In this document: in pieces, positions 50,972-60,506 of the stretch
How positions within the stretch are numbered: position 1 is the first letter of the stretch
Layout: the number at the start of each line of letters is the position of its first letter
Assembly (NCBI GenBank): GCA_964443225.1
Contig: CAYUCC010000020.1
Coordinates: 1-64,000 of the forward strand
Reading direction: 5' to 3'
Origin: SSC4 sp964443225
GTDB lineage: Bacteria; Chloroflexota; Anaerolineae; SSC4; Amarolineaceae
Length of the DNA stretch: 64,000 nucleotides
Program-made: the position numbers and the translations under genes
Notes under the pieces: model-generated
What the model was told of the DNA's origin: nothing
Databases searched by the model: none
Seen by the model: the letters and a program-made list of their open reading frames with translations, nothing else

Positions 50972-51627
50972 CCGGTGAGGCGCCCGGCCGCATGGCACAC
51001 GTCATCATCGACGGCCAACACCTGGACGTGCCGGAAGACACACGTCTGCTGACGGTGGCCGCGGCGGCTGGCATCGACATTCCCACCCTCTGCTATCATC
51101 CGAACCTGACGGCCAACGCCGTCTGCCGTCTGTGTGTGGTGGAGCCGAGCCGCGGGCGTACGCTGATTCCGGCGTGCGCCGTGGGCTGCTTCGATGGCCT
51201 GGAGGTGAGCACCGATTCACCGCGTGTCCAGCGTGCGCGTAAGGTCATCCTCGAGCTGCTGCAATCGGCCACCGACTGCTCCGAGGCACCGTCCGTCCAG
51301 GCCTACAGTGCACACTACGGCGCTGATCCCGCGCGTTTTGCCGATGGCGCACGGCGGACGGTGCCCGTCAAGGACGACAATCCCTTCTACGTGCGCGACT
51401 ACGACAAGTGCATTCTGTGCTGGCGCTGCGTACAGGTCTGCGCCGACGATGTGCAGTTCACCTACGCCCTCACCCTGGGCGAACGCGGGTTCCACACCCA
51501 CATCGCCACCTTCTTCGATGCACCGATGCCCGACACGACCTGCGTTTTCTGTGGGAACTGTGTCGAGGTTTGCCCCAGCGGTGCATTGAAAGGCAAACAG
51601 GAATGGCGTTTGGATTTTGGATTTTAG
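50968..51627 (+). CDS. formate dehydrogenase iron-sulfur subunit (NuoG/HoxU-like)
   Basis: 219 residues. N-terminal ferredoxin 2Fe-2S domain (TLCYHPNLTANAVCRLCVVE with a later Cys in PACAVG) and two 4Fe-4S motifs, KCILCWRCVQVC and TCVFCGNCVEVC. It carries electrons from the catalytic subunit to the NuoEF-type diaphorase. The last residues (WRLDFGF) and the stop codon are coded by a GATTTTGG repeat, so the natural C-terminus has probably been replaced by repeat sequence. The 28-base gap to the next gene is also repeat. Confidence 0.9.
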   Translation: MTGEAPGRMAHVIIDGQHLDVPEDTRLLTVAAAAGIDIPTLCYHPNLTANAVCRLCVVEPSRGRTLIPACAVGCFDGLEVSTDSPRVQRARKVILELLQSATDCSEAPSVQAYSAHYGADPARFADGARRTVPVKDDNPFYVRDYDKCILCWRCVQVCADDVQFTYALTLGERGFHTHIATFFDAPMPDTTCVFCGNCVEVCPSGALKGKQEWRLDFGF

Positions 51628-51645
51628 ATTTTAGATTTTGGATTG
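51610..51645 (+). repeat. GATTTTGG/GATTTTAG repeat at 3' end of the iron-sulfur subunit gene
   Basis: TTGGATTTTGGATTTTAG, then further GATTTTAG and GATTTTGGATT units. The TAG stop at 51625-51627 is inside the repeat. Same orientation relative to the gene as at 21464 and 61860. Confidence 0.85.
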
Positions 51646-51655
51646 GGGGTGCGGG

Positions 51656-53899
51656 ATGCGGGATGAGCGGGTTGTGCGGTCGACGTGTGGATACTGCGGG
51701 GTGGGCTGCCAGGTGGATTTGCACGTCGACGGGCAGGAGCGGATCTTTCGTGTCAGTGCACCGTACGACGCGGCGCCCAACTACGGTCGTTTGTGTGTCA
51801 AGGGGCGCTTTGGGACTGACTTCATCTACCATGCCAGCCGGCTGACCACACCCTTGATTCGTAAGGACTACGCCGCGGTGCAGGCCGGGCAGGTGCGGCG
51901 CCAGCCGGTGGACATGGACGCGTTCCGGCCGGCGAGCTGGGACGAAGCGCTGGACCTGGTCGCCACGCGCCTGGCCGGGATCAAGGTGCAGCACGGCGGC
52001 GACGCCATTGCGGCGCTCTGTTCGGCCAAAGCGACCAACGAAGACAATTACGTCTTTCAGAAGCTCATGCGCCAGCTCCTGGGCACCAACAACGTCGACC
52101 ACTGTGCACGCTTGTGCCATGCCGGCTCGGTAACGGGCCTGCAGATGGCGATTGGCTCTTCGGCCATGTCGAACGCGATCGCCGAGATGGCCAACCTGGA
52201 ATGTTTCATAGTCACCGGTTCCAACACGACCGAAACGCACCCGGTGATCGCCACTTTTCTCAAGCAGGCGGTGCGCAAAAACGGCGCCCAGCTCATCGTA
52301 GCCGACCCGCGTCACATCGAGCTGGCCGACTTTGCCACGGTCTGGCTGCGCCAGCGGCCGGGCACCGACGTCGTGCTGTTTCAGGCCATGGCGCACGTCG
52401 TCGTGCAGGAGGAACTGTACGACAGCGCGTTCATCCAGGCGCGCACCGAGGGGTTTGCCGATTACGTGGAAAGCCTGGAACGTTGGACACCGGAGTACGC
52501 TGCGGACGTCACCGGCGTGCCGGCCGGCGACATCCGGCGCGCGGCACGGCTGTACGCCAACGCCTCACGTGCCGCCATCTATTGGGGCATGGGCATCAGC
52601 CAGAGCACGCACGGCACCGACAACGCCCTGGCGCTGGCCAACCTGGCCCTGATGTGCGGGCATCTCGGCAAAGAGGGCACAGGCCTCAACCCGCTGCGCG
52701 GTCAGAACAACGTGCAGGGCTGTTCCGACTCTGGCGGCTTGTTCAACGTCTACCCGGGCTACCAGCGCGTCGATGACCCCGCCATCCGGGCCAAGTTCGA
52801 GTGGGCGTGGGGCTGCGGGCTGAATCCGCAGCCTGGTTTGACGACGACCGAGATGGTGGACGGTGCGGGCAGCGGCGCCGTCAGGGCCTTTTTCGTCTTT
52901 GGCGAAAACCCACTCATGAGCGAGCCCAACCTGGCGCATGCCCGCCACTGCCTGGAAGGGCTGTCGTTGATCGTATGCCAGGATATTTTCTTCAACGAAA
53001 CCTGCGCCTATGCCGACGTCCTGCTGCCGGCGACCAGCTTTGCCGAAAAGGACGGCACCTTCACCAACTCTGACCGGCGCGTGCAGCGCGTACGCACCGC
53101 CATCCCGCCGCGCGGCCAGGCCATGGCCGACTGGCAGATTACGTGTGAGCTGGCCAGGCGTGTTACGCAGGCATTGGCGGCAATGGGTGACCAGCCTGGG
53201 ACCGGTGCGTACGTGCCACCCGCTGCGGCACCCGCGTCCCTGCCTGGTGTGGCTTTTGGACAATTCAGCGGCTACGCCTACACCGACCCTGGCCAGATCT
53301 GGCACGAAATGGCGGTCCTGACACCCCCGTTCCAGGGGATCGACTATGCGCGCCTGGAACGGGAAGGGGGCGTGCACTGGCCGTGCCCAACGCCCGACCA
53401 CCCCGGGTCACCGTTCCTCTTTGCGGAGACATTTCCCAAGGGGCGTGGCACCTTCCACAGCCTGGAACACCTGGAGCCGCACGAGCTGCCGGATGCCGAC
53501 TACCCATTCATCCTCTCGACCGGGCGCGTCCTGTTTCACTGGCACGGCGGCACGCTGACGCGGCGCTCGAAGCTGGACGAGATCTACCCCGAGGCTGTCG
53601 TGGAGCTGCACCCCGGCGATGCGGAGACCCTGGGTGTCGGCTCTGGTGATTGGGTCGGGATTGCCTCACGGCGTGGGCGGATCGAGTGCAAGGTGCTGGT
53701 GACGGGACGTTCCCCGCAGGGCACGGTATTCCTGCCCTTCCACTTTGCCGAAGCGGCGGCCAACGAGCTGACGCTGGAGGACATCGATCCGCGGGCGAAA
53801 ATTCCCGACTACAAGGTGTGTGCCGCGCAGCTGACGCGCCTGGAGCGGGAACGTGGTAAAGTTACCGGGGTCAGCAGCCCCGGTGCGCGGCGAAGTTGA
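51656..53899 (+). CDS. fdhA: formate dehydrogenase catalytic subunit (Mo/W-bisMGD)
   Basis: 747 residues. 4Fe-4S ligands CGYCGVGC (Cys11, 14, 18) and GRLCVKG. The catalytic residue is cysteine, Cys154 in DHCARLCHAGSV, where E. coli FdhF has selenocysteine. Other DMSO-reductase family marks are GMGISQSTHGTDNA, NPLRGQNNVQGCSDSGGL, NETCAYADVLLPATSFAEKD and the C-terminal cofactor domain. With the NuoEF-type and HoxU-type subunits it forms a soluble NAD+-reducing formate dehydrogenase. The ATG at 51656 lies just after the repeat, with GGGGG six bases upstream. Confidence 0.95.
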   Translation: MRDERVVRSTCGYCGVGCQVDLHVDGQERIFRVSAPYDAAPNYGRLCVKGRFGTDFIYHASRLTTPLIRKDYAAVQAGQVRRQPVDMDAFRPASWDEALDLVATRLAGIKVQHGGDAIAALCSAKATNEDNYVFQKLMRQLLGTNNVDHCARLCHAGSVTGLQMAIGSSAMSNAIAEMANLECFIVTGSNTTETHPVIATFLKQAVRKNGAQLIVADPRHIELADFATVWLRQRPGTDVVLFQAMAHVVVQEELYDSAFIQARTEGFADYVESLERWTPEYAADVTGVPAGDIRRAARLYANASRAAIYWGMGISQSTHGTDNALALANLALMCGHLGKEGTGLNPLRGQNNVQGCSDSGGLFNVYPGYQRVDDPAIRAKFEWAWGCGLNPQPGLTTTEMVDGAGSGAVRAFFVFGENPLMSEPNLAHARHCLEGLSLIVCQDIFFNETCAYADVLLPATSFAEKDGTFTNSDRRVQRVRTAIPPRGQAMADWQITCELARRVTQALAAMGDQPGTGAYVPPAAAPASLPGVAFGQFSGYAYTDPGQIWHEMAVLTPPFQGIDYARLEREGGVHWPCPTPDHPGSPFLFAETFPKGRGTFHSLEHLEPHELPDADYPFILSTGRVLFHWHGGTLTRRSKLDEIYPEAVVELHPGDAETLGVGSGDWVGIASRRGRIECKVLVTGRSPQGTVFLPFHFAEAAANELTLEDIDPRAKIPDYKVCAAQLTRLERERGKVTGVSSPGARRS

Positions 53900-53900
53900 T

Positions 53901-53933
53901 TTGGAGTGCGCAAGCCATTCTTGCGCACTCCAA
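53901..53933. terminator. bidirectional terminator hairpin
   Basis: TTGGAGTGCGCAAG pairs perfectly with CTTGCGCACTCCAA over five bases. It starts one base after the fdhA stop and ends nine bases from the convergent hydrolase stop. Confidence 0.7.
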
Positions 53934-53941
53934 AAATGCGT

Positions 53942-56302
53942 TTACTGTGCCGGCTCGAGGCGCAGGGTTCCGGTCCCCTGCACCGCCGCCCGATCGAAAT
54001 GCATCGGCAGGTACTGCACCGGCTGCCATACGTCGATCAGGTCATCGTAGTGGCTGCTCATCACGTTGCCCGATTGGCCGGTGGTCTGGACGAACTGGCT
54101 CTTGCCGAAGTCGCCGACGTCGATGATCTGCCGGTATGATGGCAACCATCGTTGATGGTACGGTTCCTCGGCCGAAAAAGGTGCCACATTCACCGTGGCG
54201 CCGTCCCCACCGTTGGCAATCTGGCGGCTGAAGAACCGCTTGAGCATATCGACTTCATCGAACGGCGTGTGCGGGAAGAGGGTCTGGTGGATCTTGCCCC
54301 ATTGCCAGGAATCGATGTTGTCGTTACCCATGCGCTCGGTCAGGTCTTCCAGCGCCGCGGCCAGGGCCTTCTGCTGCGTCGTGCGGCAGTCCTCGTCCAT
54401 CGGCGTGAGCATGTTGTCGCACCAGGGACTGTTGTTGTTAGCCAGCGTCGCCGCCAGGTAGGTGGGGTGGAAACCGGCGCCGAAGTCCTCGAACAGACCA
54501 CGACCCAGGTCATCGGCCATAATCGCCGGCTGCAGATGCACCAACCAGGCGGCATAGATGGCCGGCGCGGCGGCATCCTGTCGTGCAATACCATCCCAGC
54601 TGCGTAGAATCTCCACCGCTTTGGCCTCTTCCGGTGTCTTGGTCGGCGTCTCCAGCAGGTAGGGCAGCAGCTGTTTTGCCTGCAGCGAGAGCTGGTCAGC
54701 CTGGATGGTCACCATGTCTTCGGGTGACAGTTTGTCTTTGGCCGTGATCATCTGCTCGATACGGGCCGCCCGGTACGGTGACGCCCAGCTGTTGGCCAGG
54801 AAGTACGGATAATCGTCTGGCACGACCTGGTTGTTGGCGGTGACGACGTAACCCCGTTCGGGGTTGAATTCGTGCGGCAGATCGTCGAAGGGGATGTAGC
54901 CCTTCCATGCGTATTCGTCGTTCCACCCCGGCACCGGCACGTACCCCTCACCCTTGGCGCGGATCGGGATGCGGCCCGGGCCGTAGTAGCCGATGTTACC
55001 ATCGACGTCGGCGTAGACGAAGTTCTGCGACGGCACGACGTACGAACGCAGGGTGCTGCGGAAGTCGTCCCAGTTTTGCGCGTACTGCAAGCCGAGAAAG
55101 GCCTCCATCGTCGAGTCGTTGTCCTCGAGCGCCGTCCAGCGCAGGGCGAGGGTTGTGCCCGGGTCACCCAGCACGTCCGAGATCAGAGGACCGTTGCGGC
55201 TGGCGCGGGCGGCCCAGTAGATCGGCTCATCCTCACCTTTGACCCGAATCGTTTCGCTGATGACGGTCAGCGGCTGCCATCTGCCGTTGACTTCGACTTC
55301 GTTCGGGTTGGCCGGGTTGACGCGCTCGATGTAGAGGTCCTGCACGTCAGGCCCCAGGTTCGTAACACCCCAGGCGATGTGCTCGTTGTGGCCGATGACG
55401 ATGGCGGGCAAGCCGGGCAGTGTCGAGCCGACGGCATGCAGGTTGCCGCCCTGCAGGCTGGCCAGGTACCAGATCGCTGGGATTTGGGCAGCCAGGTGCG
55501 GATCGTTGCTCAGCAGGGGTTTACCGGTTGTGGTACGGCTGCCGCTGATCACCCAGTTGTTGCTGCCGATATCCAGGCCACCCAGGCCAAAACGCTGCCG
55601 CAGCTCGGTCGAAAGATCGATGAGCCCGGCACTAGCGGCCGGCCACTCGGGGATAATGAAGGGACCGCTGTCTGGGTAACCGGGCAGGAGCTCGCGTGCC
55701 CGCACTTCACCCACGCGCTGGATCACCTGGGCACGGATGAGTTCTTCCTCGTAGTCTCCACCGAGATTCCACGCCATCATCTTGGCCCACACCATCACAT
55801 CGGCGGGCTGCCAGGGTTCGGGTGTAAAACCGAGCACGGTGAACTCGACTGGCAGCGGGGGATTGGATGCCAGGAAGGCGTTGATGCCCGCGATGTAGGA
55901 CTCGATCACTTGTTGAGCTTGGGGCGAAAGGACGCTCCACGCCTGTTCGGCGGCACGGTAGGCGCCCAGCGTGCGCAGGAACTGGTCCGTTTCGAGGGTT
56001 GCCTCGCCCAGAACCTCGGAAAGGCGGCCCGCACCGATGCGCCGCTGCACTTCCATCTGCCACAGGCGGTCCTGCGCATGCACGTATCCCAACGCAAAGT
56101 ACGCGTCGAGATCGTTTTGCGCGTAGATGTAGGGCACGCCGTGATCATCACGGACCACCTCGATCGGCGCCTGTGTTCCAACCAGCCGGATGGTGCCGTT
56201 GGTCACGGGTAATGATCGTCGCAAAAACAGGTATCCCCCCAGTGGAACGATCAGGAGCAGTGCCAGTACCAGGCCAAGAATGACAAAAACAACTCGCCGC
56301 AC
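53942..56302 (-). CDS. penicillin acylase family protein
   Basis: 786-residue Ntn-hydrolase precursor. N-terminal membrane anchor (about 4-26), alpha-subunit with RDDHGVPYIYAQNDLDAYFA, then the autocatalytic site before Ser247 (DIGSNNWVISG), which becomes the N-terminal nucleophile of the beta-subunit. Also SNDPHLAAQIPAIWYLASLQ and GVTNLGPDVQDLYIE, as in the family. It acts outside the cytoplasmic membrane on N-acyl compounds, in other bacteria on acyl-homoserine lactones; the substrate here is unknown. The GTG at 56302 has GGAGG six bases upstream. Confidence 0.92.
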   Translation of the reverse strand: MRRVVFVILGLVLALLLIVPLGGYLFLRRSLPVTNGTIRLVGTQAPIEVVRDDHGVPYIYAQNDLDAYFALGYVHAQDRLWQMEVQRRIGAGRLSEVLGEATLETDQFLRTLGAYRAAEQAWSVLSPQAQQVIESYIAGINAFLASNPPLPVEFTVLGFTPEPWQPADVMVWAKMMAWNLGGDYEEELIRAQVIQRVGEVRARELLPGYPDSGPFIIPEWPAASAGLIDLSTELRQRFGLGGLDIGSNNWVISGSRTTTGKPLLSNDPHLAAQIPAIWYLASLQGGNLHAVGSTLPGLPAIVIGHNEHIAWGVTNLGPDVQDLYIERVNPANPNEVEVNGRWQPLTVISETIRVKGEDEPIYWAARASRNGPLISDVLGDPGTTLALRWTALEDNDSTMEAFLGLQYAQNWDDFRSTLRSYVVPSQNFVYADVDGNIGYYGPGRIPIRAKGEGYVPVPGWNDEYAWKGYIPFDDLPHEFNPERGYVVTANNQVVPDDYPYFLANSWASPYRAARIEQMITAKDKLSPEDMVTIQADQLSLQAKQLLPYLLETPTKTPEEAKAVEILRSWDGIARQDAAAPAIYAAWLVHLQPAIMADDLGRGLFEDFGAGFHPTYLAATLANNNSPWCDNMLTPMDEDCRTTQQKALAAALEDLTERMGNDNIDSWQWGKIHQTLFPHTPFDEVDMLKRFFSRQIANGGDGATVNVAPFSAEEPYHQRWLPSYRQIIDVGDFGKSQFVQTTGQSGNVMSSHYDDLIDVWQPVQYLPMHFDRAAVQGTGTLRLEPAQ

Positions 56303-56323
56303 AACAAACCTCCCCGCGTGGTA

Positions 56324-56401
56324 GAGCGCGCAAGAGAACAGCTTCCTGCAAGACAGCTGGAATTCGCCGCAAATGACAACAAGTTGTTCTCTTGCAAGCC
56401 C
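56324..56401 (+). repeat. 78-bp palindromic element, copy 5
   Basis: Starts GAGCGCGCAAGAGAACAGCT, has TTCCTGCAAG and GGAATTCGCCGCAAATGAC inside, ends TTGTTCTCTTGCAAGCCC. Both arms changed together (AAGAGAACA with TGTTCTCTT), showing compensated pairing. Confidence 0.85.
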
Positions 56402-56404
56402 TTA

Positions 56405-56482
56405 GGGCTTGTAAAAGAATAACTTGCTGCAAAATGGCCGGAACTCGCCGCAAAGCACGGAAAGTTATTCTTTTACAGGCCC
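56405..56482 (+). repeat. 78-bp palindromic element, copy 6
   Basis: Starts GGGCTTGTAAAAGAATAACT, TGCTGCAAAATGGCCGGAA inside, ends AGTTATTCTTTTACAGGCCC. Direct repeat of copy 5, three bases apart. It abuts the stop codon of the GlgC-like gene at 56483. Confidence 0.9.
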
Positions 56483-57724
56483 TTAGATGGTCTCGCCGCT
56501 GGGCACAGTGCCATTGGCAAAATCCTTGGGCGACCGGTGGACGCCGATGACACAGTTTCGGCCGATACGAACGTTGGCGGGGATACGGCTGCCCTTGCCG
56601 ATCAGGGTCAGCCCGGTGTTGATGCGTGAAGGCTCGCGGCGGTTGGGCGTGTTGTCGTCACCCACGCCAATTTGCGCATTTTCGCCAACCACGACTTTTT
56701 TGTCGATGATGGCCCGATCGACGGTGGCTCCCTCCCCGATCACGGTGTCGGTCAGAATGATCGAATCACGGACCAGGGCGCCGCGTGCCACCACCACACC
56801 CGGTGAGATCACCGAGCGCACGACCCGTCCTTCGATGCGGCAGCCGTCGGTGAGCAGGTTACCGTCGACACTGGCGGCGGGGCCGATCCAGGCTGGCGGT
56901 CGTTCTTCGCTGCGCGTGTGTATGACCCAGCGTGGATCATCCAGTTCGAGCGCCGGCGTTTCGGCGAGCAGGGCCATGTTGGCCTCCCAATACGCCTGGA
57001 CGGTCCCGATGTCGACCCAATAGCCGTCGTAGCCGAAGGCATACACACGCCGCCGTTTGACCAGGCTGGGCATCACCTCGCGGCCAAAATCGACCTGATC
57101 CTTACCTTCTTTGGTCAGCCAATTGACCAGCACGTCGCGTTTGAAGGCGTAAATGCCCATCGAAGCCAGGGTGCTGCGCGTGCGACGGGGTTTTTCCTCA
57201 AAGACGCTGATCCGCCCGTCGGTTTCCATCTTGACCATGCCAAAGCGGTAAGCATCGAACGGGCTCACTTCACGCACCGGCACCGTCACGTCGGCATCGA
57301 CCTGGGCGTGGTAGTTGAGCAGCTTGCGGTAATCCATTTTGTAGACGTGATCGCCGGCCAGGATCAGCACGGTGTCGACGTTGATCTCGCGGATATAGTC
57401 CAGGTTGTTGCGGATGGCGTCGGCGGTGCCGCGCTGCCAGCCACCCCCCGTTTTGGTGGGGTATGGCTGGAGGACACGCACACCCCCCGCGGCGCGGTCG
57501 AGGTCCCACGGTTTACCCAGGGCAATGTGTTCGATCAAGGCCCGCGGTTCGTACTGGGTCAGGACGGCCACGTTGTAGATATCCGAATTCACGCAGTTGG
57601 ACAGGACGAAGTCGACAATGCGAAACTTGCCCGCAAAGGGAACGGCCGGCTCGGCGCGCAGGGCCGTCAAAATACTGAGGGCCGGACTTTCGCCGCCGGC
57701 CATGATCATGGCGAGAACTCTCAT
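56483..57724 (-). CDS. GlgC paralogue with degenerate nucleotide motif (GlgD-like)
   Basis: 413 residues, full length for ADP-glucose pyrophosphorylase. The nucleotidyl-binding GGxGTRL loop is replaced by AGGESPALSIL (residues 9-19), with the Thr and Arg gone. The remaining sites are kept (PFAGKFRIVDFVLSNCVNSD, RGTADAIRNNLD, LAGDHVYKMDY, FEEKP), as is the C-terminal beta-helix. This resembles the GlgC/GlgD pairs of Firmicutes, where one subunit is regulatory. It starts 28 bases after the intact paralogue. Probably a non-catalytic subunit that modulates glgC. Confidence 0.88.
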   Translation of the reverse strand: MRVLAMIMAGGESPALSILTALRAEPAVPFAGKFRIVDFVLSNCVNSDIYNVAVLTQYEPRALIEHIALGKPWDLDRAAGGVRVLQPYPTKTGGGWQRGTADAIRNNLDYIREINVDTVLILAGDHVYKMDYRKLLNYHAQVDADVTVPVREVSPFDAYRFGMVKMETDGRISVFEEKPRRTRSTLASMGIYAFKRDVLVNWLTKEGKDQVDFGREVMPSLVKRRRVYAFGYDGYWVDIGTVQAYWEANMALLAETPALELDDPRWVIHTRSEERPPAWIGPAASVDGNLLTDGCRIEGRVVRSVISPGVVVARGALVRDSIILTDTVIGEGATVDRAIIDKKVVVGENAQIGVGDDNTPNRREPSRINTGLTLIGKGSRIPANVRIGRNCVIGVHRSPKDFANGTVPSGETI

Positions 57725-57752
57725 GCTGCCCTTCCTATTTTCCCCATGGTGT

Positions 57753-59009
57753 TCAACCAATCGTCTCGCCGCTAGCCACGTCGTGTTCGGGAAATGCCGA
57801 TTCATCGCAGTTGCTGTTGATGAGCACATTGCGGCCGATGCGAATGTTGGGTGGGATACGTGCCCCTTTACCGACGAGGGTGATGCCGGAATACAATTTT
57901 TCAGGCTCACGGGTGTTGGGCGGACTGTCGTCACCGTCACCAACGATGGCACCGGCGCTGATCCATACGTTCTTGTCGATGATCGCTTTGTCGACAATCG
58001 CTCCGGGGCCGACGTAGGTGTCGTTCATGATGATCGAGTCGCGCACGATCGCCCCTGGTGCCACGTACACGCCGGGTGACAGCACCGAATGTTCGACCTG
58101 CCCGCGCACGTTGCATCCGTTGCACACCAGGCTCTTGGTAACCCGTGCCTGCAGGCCAATTTTGGCTGGCTGTCGTTCCTCGCTGCGTGTGTGAATGATC
58201 CAGGACGTGTCATACAGATTGAGTGCCGGTTCGTCTTCGAGCAGGGCCAGGTTGGTTTCCCAATACGAATCGACCGTTCCCACATCGACCCAATATCCCT
58301 CGAATGGGTAGGCGTACACCGGCTCGTCCCCGATCAGACCCGGGATCACGTGTTTGCCAAAGTCGAGATTGGATTCTTTGCTGGCTTCACGGCGCAGGCG
58401 TGCCTCGAGGATTTCGCGATCGAACACGTAAATGCCCATCGAGGCGAGCGTGCCTTTGTCGCGTGCCTTGGGTTTTTCCGAGAACTCGACTATCCGTTGA
58501 TTTTCGTCGACGGTCATGATGCCAAAGCGGTCGGTCTCTTCGAGGGGCACATTCATGACCGCGACCGTCATGGCGGCGCCCACTTCGCGGTGGAACGCCA
58601 ACATGGGACCGTAGTCCATTTTGTAGATGTGGTCACCGGACAAAACCAGGACCACGTCGGCATCGGTATCGTCGAGGTATCCCAGGTTTTGGTATACCGC
58701 ATCGGCGGTCCCTTTGTACCAGTCTTCCGCCCGCCGTCCCTTGTACGGCTGCAGTAGGCGCACGCCGCCGCGGTTGCGGTCCAGGTCCCACGGTTTGCCA
58801 ATGCCAATGTGGTCGTTCAGCGAGTGCGGCCGGTATTGGGTCAGCACCGCCACATTGTAGATGCCCGAATTGACACAGTTCGAGAGGGTAAAATCGATCA
58901 CACGGTACTTGCCGGCAAACGGCACCGAAGGTTTGGCGCGCTGCTCCGAGAGCACGCTCAAGCGGGTCCCTTCACCGCCGGCCATAATCAATGCAACAAC
59001 CTTACTCAA
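57753..59009 (-). CDS. glgC: glucose-1-phosphate adenylyltransferase
   Basis: 418 residues. Intact catalytic motifs MAGGEGTRLSVL, PFAGKYRVIDFTLSNCVNSG, KGTADAVYQNL, LSGDHIYKMDY, FSEKP, and a left-handed beta-helix C-terminus. Makes ADP-glucose, the glycogen donor. The TTG at 59009 is chosen because GGAGG lies six bases upstream and the family motif begins a few residues later. It forms an operon with the degenerate paralogue downstream, and the two probably form a heteromer. Confidence 0.93.
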   Translation of the reverse strand: MSKVVALIMAGGEGTRLSVLSEQRAKPSVPFAGKYRVIDFTLSNCVNSGIYNVAVLTQYRPHSLNDHIGIGKPWDLDRNRGGVRLLQPYKGRRAEDWYKGTADAVYQNLGYLDDTDADVVLVLSGDHIYKMDYGPMLAFHREVGAAMTVAVMNVPLEETDRFGIMTVDENQRIVEFSEKPKARDKGTLASMGIYVFDREILEARLRREASKESNLDFGKHVIPGLIGDEPVYAYPFEGYWVDVGTVDSYWETNLALLEDEPALNLYDTSWIIHTRSEERQPAKIGLQARVTKSLVCNGCNVRGQVEHSVLSPGVYVAPGAIVRDSIIMNDTYVGPGAIVDKAIIDKNVWISAGAIVGDGDDSPPNTREPEKLYSGITLVGKGARIPPNIRIGRNVLINSNCDESAFPEHDVASGETIG

Positions 59010-59073
59010 ACGAGGCCTCCTTCCCCCAAGTTCGGCGTCTGCACTGAACACTGTTGCGACGCCCAATCTTCTG

Positions 59074-60492
59074 CTATGGACTGGCGGGCACAGGCTGCAG
59101 CCACTCATCGGCGCACCACCCCTGCCCTTCATCGTTTTTGACTTCCCACCACTGATAATCGTTTGCCGCCACCGGTCCCTGCACAACCGTCAGGATGGCA
59201 TTTTCGTCGAATCGGGTCACCAATTGAAAATTCAGTCCCGGACCGCGCCGGGCGTTGAGAAATTGAGTCCCGGTGACTCTGACTTGTCCCCCAACCTGGA
59301 TACCAACCGTCGTCGTGGGCGCTGCCGTCACCGTGACAGGTACCGTTGGCACGACCGTTGGCGTCAGCGTGGCCGTCGGCAGCAGTTCGATGGCCGGCGT
59401 CGCGGTGATGACGGGCGCTGCCACGATCACCGTGGGTGTCACGTCGGGTGTGTCGTCCACCGAAGAGCGGCCGCGCAGCGCCGCCAGGAATGGCTGGGGT
59501 GCCGCCAGCACGGCCCGTACCAACGTCACCGGCGACTGCAGAGCGCCCGCAGCCCAGCGCGTCGTCACGGCACCGATGCGTTGGGCATAGGTGCCTTCCG
59601 ACCGGTCGAACAGCGCAAACACCAGGACTGCAACCACGAGCAGCACAGCGGCGTACCCGATAATGCGGTCGACACTGAGCCGTCGTCCGCCGCGACCGAT
59701 GTCGCGCAGACCAAAATACAGGCCCAGCGGGACTGCCACCAGGATCAGGAACGCCACAAAAAACCAGGGCCAGGGCAAGCCGAGGGCGGCGCGAGCCAGG
59801 AAGTAGGCCGCAATCCCCAAAATCAGCAGCAGCAGCCCCCACAGCACGGTGCGCAAGCCTACTTGCCACGCTGGCTGCGTTTCGGCGGCCACCGTGGGTT
59901 TGTTCAGCAGCGAGCGCAGGCGGTCGACCTCGTTGTTGGCCGCTGCCAGGGCGCGTGACAGGCGTTGTGTATTCTGCTCCAGCTCAATCGTACGCTGACG
60001 TGTGCGCTGTAGTTCCTGCTGCAGCTGAACCACGTCGGTCGGCGGCGGCTCGGCCTGGGCGTGATAGATCGGCCAGTGCACGGGGGGTGGCGTGCCATCA
60101 CACAGCACGGGGAGCAGGTCGGCGGTCACCTCGGCATCATCGTGCGTACCGCGCAAAATCTCATCGGGTGTCAGCGCGGCCGGCAGGTGTACCACGACGT
60201 GTGCACGTTGGTGGAGCGCTTGCAGGCCGTTCACCTGGCTTGCATCGAGCAAACCAGCCGCCAGTACCGCCTGATGCAGCTCGGCGATGGGGAGATCCCC
60301 ACCACCGGCCGGGCGCGTCTGCTGGGCGGGTGGCAACATTTCCATCGCCGCAAGACGCGCAGCGAGTAGATCGTTTATGCTGGCGTCAAGGGCCAACAGG
60401 GCCAGAATCGTTTGTGGTGTCGATTCTGCCTCGTTCTGAGCGCGGATCGCCGCTTGCACACGAGCGCAAGCTTCATCGAGCGATGGTGGCAT
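59074..60492 (-). CDS. membrane protein with coiled coil and bacterial SH3 domain
   Basis: 472 residues. N-terminal helical region, a short coiled coil (LQQELQRTRQRTIELEQNTQ) and a cluster of three hydrophobic helices (about 215-300). A Thr/Pro/Val-rich linker follows (VTPTVIVAAPVITATPAIEL), then a C-terminal SH3_3-type domain (VGGQVRVTGTQFLNARRGPG to QGWCADEWLQPV). The SH3 domain would face outside and may bind cell wall. No catalytic motif. The ATG at 60492 and a GTG at 60501 are both possible starts. Confidence 0.72.
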   Translation of the reverse strand: MPPSLDEACARVQAAIRAQNEAESTPQTILALLALDASINDLLAARLAAMEMLPPAQQTRPAGGGDLPIAELHQAVLAAGLLDASQVNGLQALHQRAHVVVHLPAALTPDEILRGTHDDAEVTADLLPVLCDGTPPPVHWPIYHAQAEPPPTDVVQLQQELQRTRQRTIELEQNTQRLSRALAAANNEVDRLRSLLNKPTVAAETQPAWQVGLRTVLWGLLLLILGIAAYFLARAALGLPWPWFFVAFLILVAVPLGLYFGLRDIGRGGRRLSVDRIIGYAAVLLVVAVLVFALFDRSEGTYAQRIGAVTTRWAAGALQSPVTLVRAVLAAPQPFLAALRGRSSVDDTPDVTPTVIVAAPVITATPAIELLPTATLTPTVVPTVPVTVTAAPTTTVGIQVGGQVRVTGTQFLNARRGPGLNFQLVTRFDENAILTVVQGPVAANDYQWWEVKNDEGQGWCADEWLQPVPASP

Positions 60493-60506
60493 TCCAATCA
60501 CCTATT

